DNA of 64,000 bases from Thermohalobaculum sp965263335 (GTDB taxonomy: Bacteria; Pseudomonadota; Alphaproteobacteria; Rhodobacterales; Rhodobacteraceae). The notes below the pieces were generated by a model. It was not told the DNA's origin. It worked only from the letters and a program-made list of their open reading frames with translations, and made no database searches. How positions within the stretch are numbered: position 1 is the first letter of the stretch; each line of letters opens with the position of its first letter. The stretch covers positions 2,294,001-2,358,000 of the forward strand of contig CBDHHE010000001.1 of the NCBI GenBank assembly GCA_965263335.1, given 5' to 3'. The position numbers and the translations under genes are program-made. Below, one piece after another: positions 8,330 to 17,198 of this stretch.

Positions 8330-8348
8330 CGGGGCTGACTGAGCCCCG
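8330..8348 (+). terminator. Intercistronic stem-loop between dctP and dctQ
   Basis: CGGGGCT (8330-8336) pairs with AGCCCCG (8342-8348) around a 5-base loop, 27 bp after the dctP stop and followed by TCGTTCTTGCTTCTT. Stem-loops at this place commonly allow more binding protein than permease by partial termination or by protecting the 5' mRNA part. Confidence 0.5.
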
Positions 8349-8438
8349 TCGTTCTTGCTTCTTGGTACTTAAAAGACATCCGGTCAGTGACGACCGGATC
8401 GCTCGCCTGGGCTAAGAAGGCAATTGGGGGGAAACGCT

Positions 8439-9287
8439 GTGGCGGAGAAAGCCGGTGGGTTGTGGGAGTGGCTGATTCCTGCGTGTTTCCTCGTTTGCAT
8501 GGGCTGGGCAATCTGGCACACACCTGCATACATTCTGGATTTCATACCACCCGACAATCCGGGCCTGGTCGACCAGATGTCGGCTCTCCATCTTCGCAAG
8601 GATGTCACGCCCGGAATGCCTGGCCTGTTCGGCGGTTATGCCGATCCCTTTGACTGGGCCGCCTTGATCCTGATTCCGGTCTTGTTCGTGCTCGGGGCGC
8701 TTGGCCTGAAAGTCTATGCCATGGAGTACCAGGCTTGGCGTCCAGTCGACCGAATTGCGCTCTTCTTCGGACGCGCGACAATGATCATGATCATCTCAAT
8801 GACGGGCGTAATGCTCTACGAGGTGTTTCTGCGCTACGCACTCGAGGCGCCCACGCTGTGGGCAAACGAGCTCACACTTTGGATCGCCGGCTTTGTGTTC
8901 CTCTGTGCCGGGCTCTACGCGATGCAACAGCGCTGCCACATTCGCATATTCTTGCTCTATGATCTGTTCCCGCGCTGGCTTCAACGCGCCTGTGATGTGT
9001 TCTCGGCCAGTCTGCTGGTGATATTCGCATTCTTTATGTTCTACGGCAGCTACAAGCAGGTCTTCATCACGAAGTTCTACAAGTGGGAAATGTTCGGGAC
9101 GGCCTTCGATCCGCCAATTCCCGCCACAGTTCAACCGGCCATACTGATCATCATCACGCTCGTCGCCCTGCAGGCGGTTGTCAATGTGATCAGTGACTGG
9201 AACCTCGAGCCGGAAACCCACACGGCCGCTGACGACATAGACGCCGAAGAACTGGAAGCGATCAAGAAAAGCGTCGGGGCGAACTGA
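8439..9287 (+). CDS. dctQ: TRAP transporter small permease (DctQ family), enlarged
   Basis: 282 residues from GTG at 8439, which has GGGGGGA 6 bp upstream; an in-frame TTG at 8424 sits before that site. The canonical DctQ core is in the C-terminal two thirds: 'MIMIISMTGVMLYEVFLRYALEAPTLWANELTLWIAGFVFLCAGLYAM', then two more hydrophobic helices. Ahead of it are about 100 extra residues with two further hydrophobic segments ('WLIPACFLVCMGWAIWHTPAYIL', 'AALILIPVLFVLGALGLKVY'), giving about six membrane helices where four are usual. It forms the membrane unit with DctM; its stop overlaps the dctM start (TGATG). Confidence 0.88.
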   Translation: MAEKAGGLWEWLIPACFLVCMGWAIWHTPAYILDFIPPDNPGLVDQMSALHLRKDVTPGMPGLFGGYADPFDWAALILIPVLFVLGALGLKVYAMEYQAWRPVDRIALFFGRATMIMIISMTGVMLYEVFLRYALEAPTLWANELTLWIAGFVFLCAGLYAMQQRCHIRIFLLYDLFPRWLQRACDVFSASLLVIFAFFMFYGSYKQVFITKFYKWEMFGTAFDPPIPATVQPAILIIITLVALQAVVNVISDWNLEPETHTAADDIDAEELEAIKKSVGAN

Positions 9288-10912
9288 TGGACATCGGTAC
9301 GATCTCGATCGTTCTCGTTCTCGGACTGATCTTCCTTCTAGGGATTGGCATGCCGCTGGGCTTTGCGTCCGCGGTCCTTGCGTTGGTCGTGATGATCCTC
9401 AAGTTCGAGCCGACGCTCATCACTGATCCGCTGAGCTTTGGAGAGGGGCTGCTGACTAGCAGGCCGGGCACCGGCCCGCTGTACATACTGACACAGAAGA
9501 TCTTCGACCTGATGACGGAGTATGTACTGATCTCCGTTCCATTGTTCATCTTCATGGCGGCCTTGCTGGAGCGATCCGGCGTTGCCAAAGAGATGTACGA
9601 TGCGCTTGATTTCTGGCTCTCCCGGGTGCGCGGTGGTATCGCAATCGTCACGTCGATCATGGCCGTCATCATGGCTGCGATGTCAGGCATCATTGGCGGA
9701 GAGGTCGTGCTGCTGGGCCTGATCGCGCTGCCGCAGATGCTGAGGCTCGGCTACAATCAGAACCTCGCCATCGGAACAATCTGCGCCTCAGGCTCGCTCG
9801 GCACAATGATCCCGCCGTCAATTGTCCTGATCATCTTCGGACTTATCACAGAGACCTCGATCAAGGCATTGTTCACCGCGGCCTTCGTGCCGGGCTTCAT
9901 GCTCGCCATGTTCATCATCACCTATATCGTGATCCGCACACAGCTTCGGCCAAGCGATGCTCCGCTGCCCGACCCCGAACCCGACGATCCGACCGGACGC
10001 GAGAAACTCGGCATGTTCGGAGGGTTCCTGTCGATCTTGCTGGCCGGAGTTTCAGCACTCCTCTTCCTGCGGGCGCTCTACTTCACTCTGACGGGCCAGA
10101 ACCTGCTGGCCGAGAACGTGGACCCGATCTTCCTTGGAATGACCCATCATCTGCCATGGCTTGCTGCCACATCGGCGCTTGGCCTCGTCCTTGCGGTGGT
10201 GGTTTTCGGGCGCAGGCGTTCGGCACTCGGCTGGCGGCACGGCAGAGGGCTTGTGGCCCCTCTCACCGTCATCGGCGTGGTGCTGGGTTCGATCTACGGC
10301 GGCATTTCCGGGATAACCGAGGCAGCAGGCATGGGCGCGCTGGCGGTCTTCTTGATCGCACTCCTCCGCGGGGAAGCATCTGTCGGCCTAATGTGGGACA
10401 GTCTGATGCGGACGCTGCGTTCGACTGGCACGATCATCTGGGTGACGATCGGAGCTGCAGCGCTCTCCGGCGCGTACACCCTGGCCGGAGGGCCCAACTA
10501 CATCGCAGGCCTCATTGTGGGTTCGGAGATGCCAACGATGCTGGTGCTGCTGACCATGATGCTGATCCTGTTGTTCATGGGCGCCTTCATGGACTGGGTG
10601 GGCATCGTTCTGCTGATCATTCCGGTCTTCCTCCCGATCGTGCGAAAATTGCCGATTGAGGAGATCGGATTCATCGGTCAGTTGGACCCCAAGTACATCG
10701 CAGTCTGGTTCGGTGTTCTGTTCTGCATGAACATGCAGGTGAGCTTTCTCAGTCCGCCGTTTGGGCCGGCGGCGTTTTATCTGAAATCGGTGGCGCCGGC
10801 GCACATCTCGCTCACGGACATCTTCCGCGGGTTCCTTCCGTTCATCATGATCCAGCTGCTCGCATTGAGCGTGCTGATCATCTGGCCGAACATCGTGACC
10901 TTACTGCTCTGA
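9287..10912 (+). CDS. dctM: TRAP transporter large permease (DctM family), enlarged
   Basis: 541 residues, against about 425-440 for most DctM proteins. Typical features are the N-terminal helix 'LGIGMPLGFASAVLALVV', 'SVPLFIFMAALLERSGVAKEMYDAL', 'GSLGTMIPPSIVLIIFG' and, near the end, 'LLFMGAFMDWVGIVLLIIPVFLPI' and 'FLSPPFGPAAFYLK'. The extra length comes mainly from residues about 225-345, which hold two or three more hydrophobic helices and a polar loop. The enlarged DctQ and DctM fit each other. The permease uses a sodium gradient in characterised homologues. Starts by TGATG overlap with dctQ. Confidence 0.92.
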   Translation: MDIGTISIVLVLGLIFLLGIGMPLGFASAVLALVVMILKFEPTLITDPLSFGEGLLTSRPGTGPLYILTQKIFDLMTEYVLISVPLFIFMAALLERSGVAKEMYDALDFWLSRVRGGIAIVTSIMAVIMAAMSGIIGGEVVLLGLIALPQMLRLGYNQNLAIGTICASGSLGTMIPPSIVLIIFGLITETSIKALFTAAFVPGFMLAMFIITYIVIRTQLRPSDAPLPDPEPDDPTGREKLGMFGGFLSILLAGVSALLFLRALYFTLTGQNLLAENVDPIFLGMTHHLPWLAATSALGLVLAVVVFGRRRSALGWRHGRGLVAPLTVIGVVLGSIYGGISGITEAAGMGALAVFLIALLRGEASVGLMWDSLMRTLRSTGTIIWVTIGAAALSGAYTLAGGPNYIAGLIVGSEMPTMLVLLTMMLILLFMGAFMDWVGIVLLIIPVFLPIVRKLPIEEIGFIGQLDPKYIAVWFGVLFCMNMQVSFLSPPFGPAAFYLKSVAPAHISLTDIFRGFLPFIMIQLLALSVLIIWPNIVTLLL

Positions 10913-11068
10913 AGAGACTGAAATCATCCTGGTAAGGCGGAGTGAGAGCCGGTCACTGGTTGTCGAGGACCACCGACCGCGAACAAAGATGTTCGTCTGA
11001 TGAGAATTGCAAAGGTGACTCCGCCGGTGCAATAGAGGTGCCTCCGGGATTCGGCAGACGAGGGACCC

Positions 11069-12118
11069 ATGCCGCACAACATTCTGATTCTTGGGGCATC
11101 TTACGGCTCGTTGCTCGCGACAAAACTTCTAATGGCAGGTCACAACGTGACCCTCGTTTGCCGAGCCAAGACCTCGGAGCTCATAAACCGTGATGGCACC
11201 GAAGTCCGCATCAAACTCCGGGATGAGGCGATGCATCGCGCGATTTTTTCACGCGATCTGCCGGGGCAAGTCGATGCCTCCACTCCTGAAGACGTCGATG
11301 TGTCCCGCTATGATCTTGTGGCGCTGGCGATGCAGGAGCCGCAGTACACAAACCACACGATCCGTGTGCTCATGATCAAAATTGCCGAGGCCAAGCTGCC
11401 ATGCCTCTCGATCATGAACATGCCGCCCCTGCCCTACCTCAAGCGTATTCCGGCTCTGCAGGGCATGGACCTGGACGAGGCCTTCACCAACGCACAGGTA
11501 TGGGACCGGTTTGAACCTGGGCTGATGTCGCTCTGTTCCCCTGATCCGCAAGCGTTCCGACCGCCAGAGGAAGCTGCCAACGTGCTGCACGTCGGTCTGC
11601 CGACGAACTTCAAGGCGGCTACGTTCGAGGACTCGGCCCACAATGAGTTGCTGAGGGAGTTGGAAGCCGACATCGCTGACGTCACCCTGGACGGTAAGGA
11701 CGTGCCGGTGAAGCTGAAGGTATTCGACTCGCTCTTCGTGCCGCTGGCGAAGTGGTCGATGCTGCTCACCGGCAACTATCGCTGCATCACCCCCCATGAA
11801 CCGCGTGCAATCCGCGACGCCGTGCATGAGGACATCGAGCTCTCACGGAGCATCTACGCCCACGTAGATGCGATCGCATTGCGCCTGGGAGCGGATCCCA
11901 AGGACCAAGTTCCTTTCGAGAAGTACGCCAAAGCTGCAGAGAGCCTCCTGAAGCCCTCGTCGGCGGCTCGGGCAGTGGCTGCAGGCGCGCCTTTCATCGA
12001 GCGGGTCGACTTGCTGGTGAAACTGATTTCACATCAGCTCGAAATGCCCAATGCCGAGATCGACCACACAGTCGAGACCGTAGACCATAAGCTTGACGAG
12101 ACGATCGTGCCTGGCTGA
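11069..12118 (+). CDS. Ketopantoate reductase-like NAD(P)-binding protein (ApbA/PanE fold)
   Basis: 349 residues. The N-terminus 'NILILGASYGSLLATKLLMAGHNVTLVCRA' is the ApbA/PanE Rossmann start (GxxxG variant G-A-S-Y-G). The rest is less like true PanE: it is longer and has no obvious 'K..N' catalytic lysine motif in the usual place. 'FDSLFVPLAKWSMLLTGNYRCIT' resembles the start of the C-terminal helical domain. It probably reduces or oxidises a 2-keto or 2-hydroxy acid. It lies 156 bp after dctM on the same strand and may belong to the same catabolic unit; the substrate could be the acid imported by the TRAP system. PanE itself is unlikely. Confidence 0.7.
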   Translation: MPHNILILGASYGSLLATKLLMAGHNVTLVCRAKTSELINRDGTEVRIKLRDEAMHRAIFSRDLPGQVDASTPEDVDVSRYDLVALAMQEPQYTNHTIRVLMIKIAEAKLPCLSIMNMPPLPYLKRIPALQGMDLDEAFTNAQVWDRFEPGLMSLCSPDPQAFRPPEEAANVLHVGLPTNFKAATFEDSAHNELLRELEADIADVTLDGKDVPVKLKVFDSLFVPLAKWSMLLTGNYRCITPHEPRAIRDAVHEDIELSRSIYAHVDAIALRLGADPKDQVPFEKYAKAAESLLKPSSAARAVAAGAPFIERVDLLVKLISHQLEMPNAEIDHTVETVDHKLDETIVPG

Positions 12119-12203
12119 TCAGGCAACTGGGGAGCGATCGGAGTGCGGGAGGTTGGCCGTGCTCCCACGTGACCTGTTCCGTCCGGAGGCTCGATATGCT
12201 TGA

Positions 12204-12223
12204 GTTCAGGGAGTGTCCTGAAC
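12204..12223. promoter_or_regulatory. Inverted repeat just upstream of the DJ-1/PfpI gene
   Basis: GTTCAGG (12204-12210) and CCTGAAC (12217-12223) form a perfect 7-bp inverted repeat with a 6-base centre, ending 12 bp before the ATG at 12236. It could be an operator or an mRNA hairpin close to the ribosome binding site (CGAGGG). Confidence 0.3.
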
Positions 12224-12235
12224 CGAGGGTCCAAC

Positions 12236-12835
12236 ATGTACGGCATCCTGATCTACGACGGCGTTGAGCCCATAGATGTGGGCGCGACGTTCGGCGTCCT
12301 CTCGATGGCACGTCGCGTTGCCCCCGATCTGCAATTTGCAGGGGTCGCGCGCACTGCCGGCCCCGTCACCTGCGCCAACGGCCTTCAAGTCATTGCTGAT
12401 CATGGGTTTGACGATGCGCCGGCCTTCAACCATCTCGTCGTTACCGGTGGACCGGGTTGGCAAGCGGCGGCGCAAGACCCAGCAACCCTCAGATATCTGC
12501 AAACATCGCGGGCGAGCATGGCGTCGATCTGCACCGGAGCAATGATCCTGGCTGCTGCCGGAATTCTTGATGGTCGACAGGCCACAACGAAAGTCGAGGT
12601 GTTTGAGGGCGAGACAAGCCCGCTCCGCCTTTTGAGCGATCAGACCAAAACTCAAAAAGCTGCCATCGTCGAAGATCGGGACGTTGTGACCAGTGGCGGA
12701 GTTACCTTGGGGATCGACGCAATGTTCTACCTGCTCGAGAAGTCTCACGGCGCAGATGTCGCGCGCCAAACCGCTCGCGTGATGGAGTACAGCCGAGCTC
12801 TCGCTGCGAACCGGGCTGCACTTGGGTACGTTTGA
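12236..12835 (+). CDS. DJ-1/PfpI-family protein (ThiJ-like)
   Basis: 199 residues from the ATG at 12236, preceded by GAGGG. Glutamine-amidotransferase-like class 1 fold: 'ILIYDGVEPIDVGATFGVL' has the conserved Glu (E11), and 'LVVTGGPGW' and 'MASICTGAMILAAAGILDGRQATT' carry the nucleophile elbow with Cys99. Relatives of this form include isonitrile hydratase and the ligand domains of AraC-type regulators. Where isonitrile-hydratase-like members read ATTHW this protein has ATTKV, so one histidine is missing. There is no DNA-binding domain. Substrate unknown. Nearest same-strand neighbour is the ketopantoate-reductase-like gene. Confidence 0.82.
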   Translation: MYGILIYDGVEPIDVGATFGVLSMARRVAPDLQFAGVARTAGPVTCANGLQVIADHGFDDAPAFNHLVVTGGPGWQAAAQDPATLRYLQTSRASMASICTGAMILAAAGILDGRQATTKVEVFEGETSPLRLLSDQTKTQKAAIVEDRDVVTSGGVTLGIDAMFYLLEKSHGADVARQTARVMEYSRALAANRAALGYV

Positions 12836-12875
12836 GGGCGGTGACGCAACCAATCACCAGCCATCGGGATCGATG

Positions 12876-14414
12876 TTAAACTGATGAACTCTGGCTGTAG
12901 AACGGCTGCACCTCGGCAGCGTCAAAGTAGTTCTCATAAAACTTCTCGACATGCGGCAAGAGCTGCTTGGCAAGACCCCGCCGCTCGACCTCTTCCTCCG
13001 TGAGTGCGCGGGTGAGATCCTTGCGAAGCTGTTCCAGTGCTGCTTGCCGGTCGAGCTTGGTGAACTTGCCACCTTCGTAGATGACTTCGCCTGCACACAT
13101 GACCATATCGACTCCTTCGGACTTCGAGCGTTGGATCACCGCGTCCAGAACCGGATACTCCGGATCGAGATAGGGATAGGCCAGCTTGTCCCAGTCTATC
13201 AGGACCATGTCAGCGCCGAGCCCTACCTCGATCTTACCTATCGACCCGCGAAACGCCGTGGTGGCAGCCCCGCCAGACGTCGCCATCCTCAGCACTTGCG
13301 CTGCGGTCGGGACACTGTCGTCCATGCCGGGCGTACGGTGCGCGTTGAGAACCATCCGGAGTTCCTGCAACATGTCGCGGTCGTCGTTGATGCCTGCCTC
13401 ATCCATCCCCATGGCTGTGTTGACGCCGTGCTTCTCCCAGACGTTGAGAGGTCCGACCCCCGAGCGCAGCCGGAAGTTCGACGAGCAGTTGTGGCAGATA
13501 TGCGTTCCGGTTTCCGCAATGCGCTCGATGTCCGAGTGGTTCAGCCAGACACCGTGCCCAAGCGTCATCCGCGGACCCAACAGTCCGAACCTGTCAATGT
13601 ATTCCAAAGCCGTACCACCACCACGGCGCTTCGCGTACTCCTTCTGGAAAGCCGTCTCGACTAGGTGCATGTGCAGCGGTGCATCGAAACGCTGGGATGT
13701 ATCTGCAAGACGTTCCAGCGCCGCATCAGAGCACCAGTGCAGGTTGGCAGGCGCGAGCTGAATCCCGATCCGCTCATGATTGTGGTGCTGCGCATGCAGA
13801 GCTTCGAACATCATCATGAAGTCGTCGAGGTCCATGCCGAAGCGGGCAAAGTGGCGCTCCATCGGAGGACGCAAATCCTCGGGAAGCGAAGCGACAAACT
13901 CAGCATCGTCCATGTAGACGAGGCGGTTCTGATCGCGGAGCGCGAAGGAATAGCTCACGCGCATGCCGATGTCATCATAGGCCCGCAGCACCTCGTTGGC
14001 GCCAGCGGTGACCGCATCGATCTTGCCTGGGATCCAACCATGAATGTGCTGTACCGTGGTCACCCCAGACGAGATCATCTCGAACGCGGAGTAGAGGGTG
14101 TCGAGGTAGAGATCGACTGCGCGGCACACCAGTCGCGTGACAAACCAGAGCTCGAGGGGCATGTCAGGCGATCCAAGCTGGACCGGGGTCAGCCCGACAT
14201 GATGATGGCCGTTCACGAAGCCAGGCATCAGCACTTGCCGTCCCGTGCCATGGACAGGCAGTTCCGGGTGCGCAGCGCATATCTCGGAGTAGGGACCGAC
14301 GGCGCGAACCTTTCCGTCCTCGACGAGCACGGCTCCGTCGTCGATCTGGCTCCATGAGTGCCGATCCGCGACGCCCGTGATTACATGGCGGGCGCGGACT
14401 ATGCTGGTGTTCAT
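12876..14414 (-). CDS. Amidohydrolase, cytosine deaminase/TRZ-ATZ type
   Basis: 512 residues. Metal-dependent amidohydrolase superfamily: 'MPGFVNGHHHVG' supplies the HxH pair (H70, H72), 'MHLVET' the third His with Glu, 'MTLGHGVWLNHSD' the fourth His, and 'GMDEAGINDDRDMLQELR' the catalytic Asp. The last motif is typical of the chlorohydrolase/8-oxoguanine deaminase/N-deaminating group rather than of dihydropyrimidinases. It is the last gene of a leftward operon whose other genes encode an ABC importer (gap 11 bp to the ATPase gene), so its substrate is probably the imported compound, likely a nitrogen heterocycle. The residues after the catalytic domain (about 440-512) give a longer C-terminus than usual. 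Confidence 0.88.
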   Translation of the reverse strand: MNTSIVRARHVITGVADRHSWSQIDDGAVLVEDGKVRAVGPYSEICAAHPELPVHGTGRQVLMPGFVNGHHHVGLTPVQLGSPDMPLELWFVTRLVCRAVDLYLDTLYSAFEMISSGVTTVQHIHGWIPGKIDAVTAGANEVLRAYDDIGMRVSYSFALRDQNRLVYMDDAEFVASLPEDLRPPMERHFARFGMDLDDFMMMFEALHAQHHNHERIGIQLAPANLHWCSDAALERLADTSQRFDAPLHMHLVETAFQKEYAKRRGGGTALEYIDRFGLLGPRMTLGHGVWLNHSDIERIAETGTHICHNCSSNFRLRSGVGPLNVWEKHGVNTAMGMDEAGINDDRDMLQELRMVLNAHRTPGMDDSVPTAAQVLRMATSGGAATTAFRGSIGKIEVGLGADMVLIDWDKLAYPYLDPEYPVLDAVIQRSKSEGVDMVMCAGEVIYEGGKFTKLDRQAALEQLRKDLTRALTEEEVERRGLAKQLLPHVEKFYENYFDAAEVQPFYSQSSSV

Positions 14415-14425
14415 TCTGATCCCCC

Positions 14426-15217
14426 TCAGGTCAGCGCTTCTTGTTCTGCGAACGCTCGATCCACTTCGGCGCTGAGAATGTCCGTCAGGTGCTGGCGGAG
14501 CGCTTGCGCCTCGGCGGAAAACGGGTCACGCGGTCGTGGCTGATCGACAGGCACGATTTCCTTTATCCGCCCGGGTCGGCTGGTGAAGACGGCGACGCGA
14601 TCTGCCAGAGCAACGGCCTCGTCGATATGGTGGGTCACGAAAAGGACCGACGCGCCAGATGCCCGCCAGACATCGAGCAAGAAGTCCTGCATCTTGGCGC
14701 GCGTCTGAACGTCCAGGGCGGCGAACGGCTCGTCCATCAACAGCACCTTCGGCTCCATCGCCAGCGCGCGTGCCACGGCGACCCGTTGGCGCATCCCGCC
14801 TGAGAGCTCATCCGGACGTTTGTCGATTGCGGCGCGTAGTCCCACCTTCGACAACACATCTTCCGCCACTTCTTTGCGCCGCGGCGCCTCTGCTCCCCCG
14901 AGCGACAGACCGAACGTTACGTTTTGGCCAACGGTGAGCCAGGGAAACAGCGATGTCTCCTGAAAGATCAGCGACCGGTCCGGTCCGGGACCCTCGATGG
15001 GCTTGCCGAAGGACGTGATCTCGCCTGATGTCGCCTTTTCCAGTCCCGCTGCCAGATACAGCAAGGTGGACTTGCCGCAGCCTGACGGGCCAAGCAGCAC
15101 AACGAACTCACCGGGAGCGACGTCGAGGTCAACCGTCGCGATGGCCTCATGCGCGCGCCGCGTGCCGATCGCCCAGATTTTACCCGTACCTCGGCAAGAG
15201 ATTGCAGACAGCATCAT
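14426..15217 (-). CDS. ABC transporter ATP-binding protein, NitT/TauT type
   Basis: 263 residues from the ATG at 15217, which overlaps the permease stop (ATGA). Walker A 'GPSGCGKST' (about 43-51), Q-loop 'FQETSLFPW', signature 'LSGGMRQRVAVARAL', Walker B 'VLLMDEPFAALD', H-loop 'FVTHHIDEAVALADRV'. 'SLFPWLTVGQNV' is characteristic of the nitrate/sulfonate/taurine/pyrimidine importer ATPases (SsuB, TauB, ThiZ). It energises the adjacent permease. The substrate should follow the binding protein at 16113-17168. Confidence 0.93.
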   Translation of the reverse strand: MMLSAISCRGTGKIWAIGTRRAHEAIATVDLDVAPGEFVVLLGPSGCGKSTLLYLAAGLEKATSGEITSFGKPIEGPGPDRSLIFQETSLFPWLTVGQNVTFGLSLGGAEAPRRKEVAEDVLSKVGLRAAIDKRPDELSGGMRQRVAVARALAMEPKVLLMDEPFAALDVQTRAKMQDFLLDVWRASGASVLFVTHHIDEAVALADRVAVFTSRPGRIKEIVPVDQPRPRDPFSAEAQALRQHLTDILSAEVDRAFAEQEALT

Positions 15218-16116
15218 CCGAGGCTCCCCTGCCCTTTGGGCACCCAATACAGAATGCGCGACTGCAATGTCCGCAGCCCATAGTCGAACATGAACCCCGT
15301 CAGTCCAATGAGAACGATGGTGAAGAACACCAGACCTGGATTGAACGTGTTACGCGCCAGCATGATCACCTGCCCGAGCCCATATCCGACACCCGTTGCT
15401 TCAGCGATAAGAACCACCATCCAGGCGGCGAACAGGTTGAGGCGGAGCACAACCAGCAAGCCGGGCAAGATCGCCGGCAGAATAACCCTGGTGTAGATCT
15501 GGCGCTTCGAGGCTCCCATCGTCCGCGCAACGTTGATGTAGTTCTTGTTGACGCTGTCAATCTGCGTGATCGTTGCGAGCGTCATTGTGAAGAACAGCGC
15601 GATGAAGACCATAAAGATCGCCGGCGCGTCTCCGATCCCGAAGAGGAATATTGCCACCGGCAACCATGCAATCGGAGAGACAGGCGCCAAAAGCGTGATC
15701 GTCGGCAGCGTCAGCTTCTCCATCAGCATCCAGTATCGAATTGCAATGCCGATCGAAATCGAGATGAAGGACGCAAGCAGCAGGCCTAGGATCACACGAT
15801 AAGTCGACGAGACAATCGTGATGACCACCGCCATCTCCGGTGAAGGCGCGTCTGATGCGCCAGCACCGATCTGCCATCGTTGTGCCGTGTTGAAGTTCTT
15901 TGCCTGCCCGGCGAAGTCACCCATGAAGATGTGAGGAGGCGGAAGCAGTTTGGGGTCCGCCCAACCAATCAGCCAGAGAAACTCCCAGATCAGCGCGAAA
16001 AGGCCAACCGACACGATGCCCCAACCGATCTTGGGAGCCAACTGCTGCCATAGCTCTGCAAGAGCCGACGGCGGGGACTGTGCCCCGCCGACCGCGGCGT
16101 CCGTGCTGGCCATCAA
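15214..16116 (-). CDS. ABC transporter permease, NitT/TauT type
   Basis: 300 residues with about six hydrophobic helices. The BPD_transp_1 EAA loop is visible as 'YINVARTMGASKRQIYTRVILPAILPGLLVVLRLNLFAAWMVVLIAE'. The N-terminal helix is 'GWGIVSVGLFALIWEFLWLIG'. The segment 'AKNFNTAQRWQIGAGASDAPSPEMAVV' before helix 2 is a longer loop than usual. Start overlaps the binding protein stop (ATGA at 16116). Partner of the ATPase and binding protein in the same operon. Confidence 0.92.
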   Translation of the reverse strand: MMASTDAAVGGAQSPPSALAELWQQLAPKIGWGIVSVGLFALIWEFLWLIGWADPKLLPPPHIFMGDFAGQAKNFNTAQRWQIGAGASDAPSPEMAVVITIVSSTYRVILGLLLASFISISIGIAIRYWMLMEKLTLPTITLLAPVSPIAWLPVAIFLFGIGDAPAIFMVFIALFFTMTLATITQIDSVNKNYINVARTMGASKRQIYTRVILPAILPGLLVVLRLNLFAAWMVVLIAEATGVGYGLGQVIMLARNTFNPGLVFFTIVLIGLTGFMFDYGLRTLQSRILYWVPKGQGSLG

Positions 16117-17168
16117 GCCGACTTAACAGTGAGCGAGGCGTAGAGCTCGGGGTTCTCTGCTATCACTGCTTCCAGCATCGACCAATCGATCGCGCTGTCA
16201 TCGGGTTTCTTCTTTATGTAGCCCATCTCCATGAGGCTGTCGGTGCGCCCGAGGATAAAGTCCGTATTGGCGCGCTGATCGACCATCGGCGGCTGCTTGG
16301 TGGCGCCAATCACCGCGTTTTCCATCGAGGTCTTGTAGTAGGTGCCGACAACCTCATCGAGCACGGCTTGCGTTTCCTGCTCGAACGCCAGTTGTGACTT
16401 CATCATCGCCTTGATGAGCGCCTTGATGGCGTCCGGGTTCTCGGCGATCAGGCTGTCGCGGGCGCACAGCACGCAATCTGTGTAGTTTGCGCCGTAGATG
16501 TCCTTGCCGTCCGACAGCATGTGGCAGCCTTCGACATCGTTGAGGAGGCTGGTGGCGTAAGGCTCGATGGTGCAGATCCAGTCGAGTGCACCGGCTTTAA
16601 ACGCCTCGACCGCTTCGGGCGTGTTGCCCACATAGCGCACGTTCACATCGGACATCTTCACGCCGTTCGCCTTGAGGTAGTCGTAGGGCAGCACCTCGAG
16701 CGTATCGAGCTGGAACGTCCCCAGTGTCTTGCCTTTCAGTTTCTCGGCACTGTCGAGGCCGGGCTGCGAGACGATCGCACAGCCCTCGATTCCAGAGCCC
16801 GCCACTATTTTTACTGGTGCGCCAGCGTCATAGAGCGCGACAAAGCTCGTGTAGGGAAGCACGCCCACGTCCACCAGACCCGCACCGAGGAACGTAACAT
16901 GTTCTGCGAAAGTCGGCGTGTTTACGAACTCTAGGGTCAGCCCGTCTTCTTGTGCGGTCTGCCGAGCATGGCTCAAGAACAACGGGAGATTGCAAAACCC
17001 AGTGCCATGGGTCGACTTTACAGTGCTTGCGGCTGCCGCCACTCCAGGCAAACCAGATGCGATGCTCAATCCAAGCGCAGAAGCTGCTCCTGACTTAAGC
17101 AGGTCACGTCGGGTAAAGTCGATTCCTGATACATCTGGAAAGTTGCGATTGCCTTCTCGTTCGCACAT
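16113..17168 (-). CDS. ABC transporter substrate-binding protein, NMT1/SsuA-like, Tat-exported
   Basis: 351 residues. The N-terminus has a twin-arginine motif 'FTRRDLLKSG' (R20-R21) and a hydrophobic stretch to about residue 47, so the protein is exported folded. The body is NMT1/SsuA-like: 'FCNLPLFLSHARQTAQEDGLTLEFVNTPTFAEHVTFLGAGLVDVGVLPYTSFVALYDAG', 'KLKGKTLGTFQLDTLEVLPYDYL', 'AFKAGALDWICTIEPYA'. Homologues bind thiamine precursors, sulfonates, formylaminopyrimidines or guanidinium compounds. The associated amidohydrolase favours a nitrogen heterocycle. First gene of the leftward operon; AAGGAG stands 7 bp before the ATG, and an interleaved pair of inverted repeats lies in its leader. Confidence 0.9.
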   Translation of the reverse strand: MCEREGNRNFPDVSGIDFTRRDLLKSGAASALGLSIASGLPGVAAAASTVKSTHGTGFCNLPLFLSHARQTAQEDGLTLEFVNTPTFAEHVTFLGAGLVDVGVLPYTSFVALYDAGAPVKIVAGSGIEGCAIVSQPGLDSAEKLKGKTLGTFQLDTLEVLPYDYLKANGVKMSDVNVRYVGNTPEAVEAFKAGALDWICTIEPYATSLLNDVEGCHMLSDGKDIYGANYTDCVLCARDSLIAENPDAIKALIKAMMKSQLAFEQETQAVLDEVVGTYYKTSMENAVIGATKQPPMVDQRANTDFILGRTDSLMEMGYIKKKPDDSAIDWSMLEAVIAENPELYASLTVKSA

Positions 17169-17198
17169 AACGGCGCTCCTTGTGTTTCAGACGCAAGG

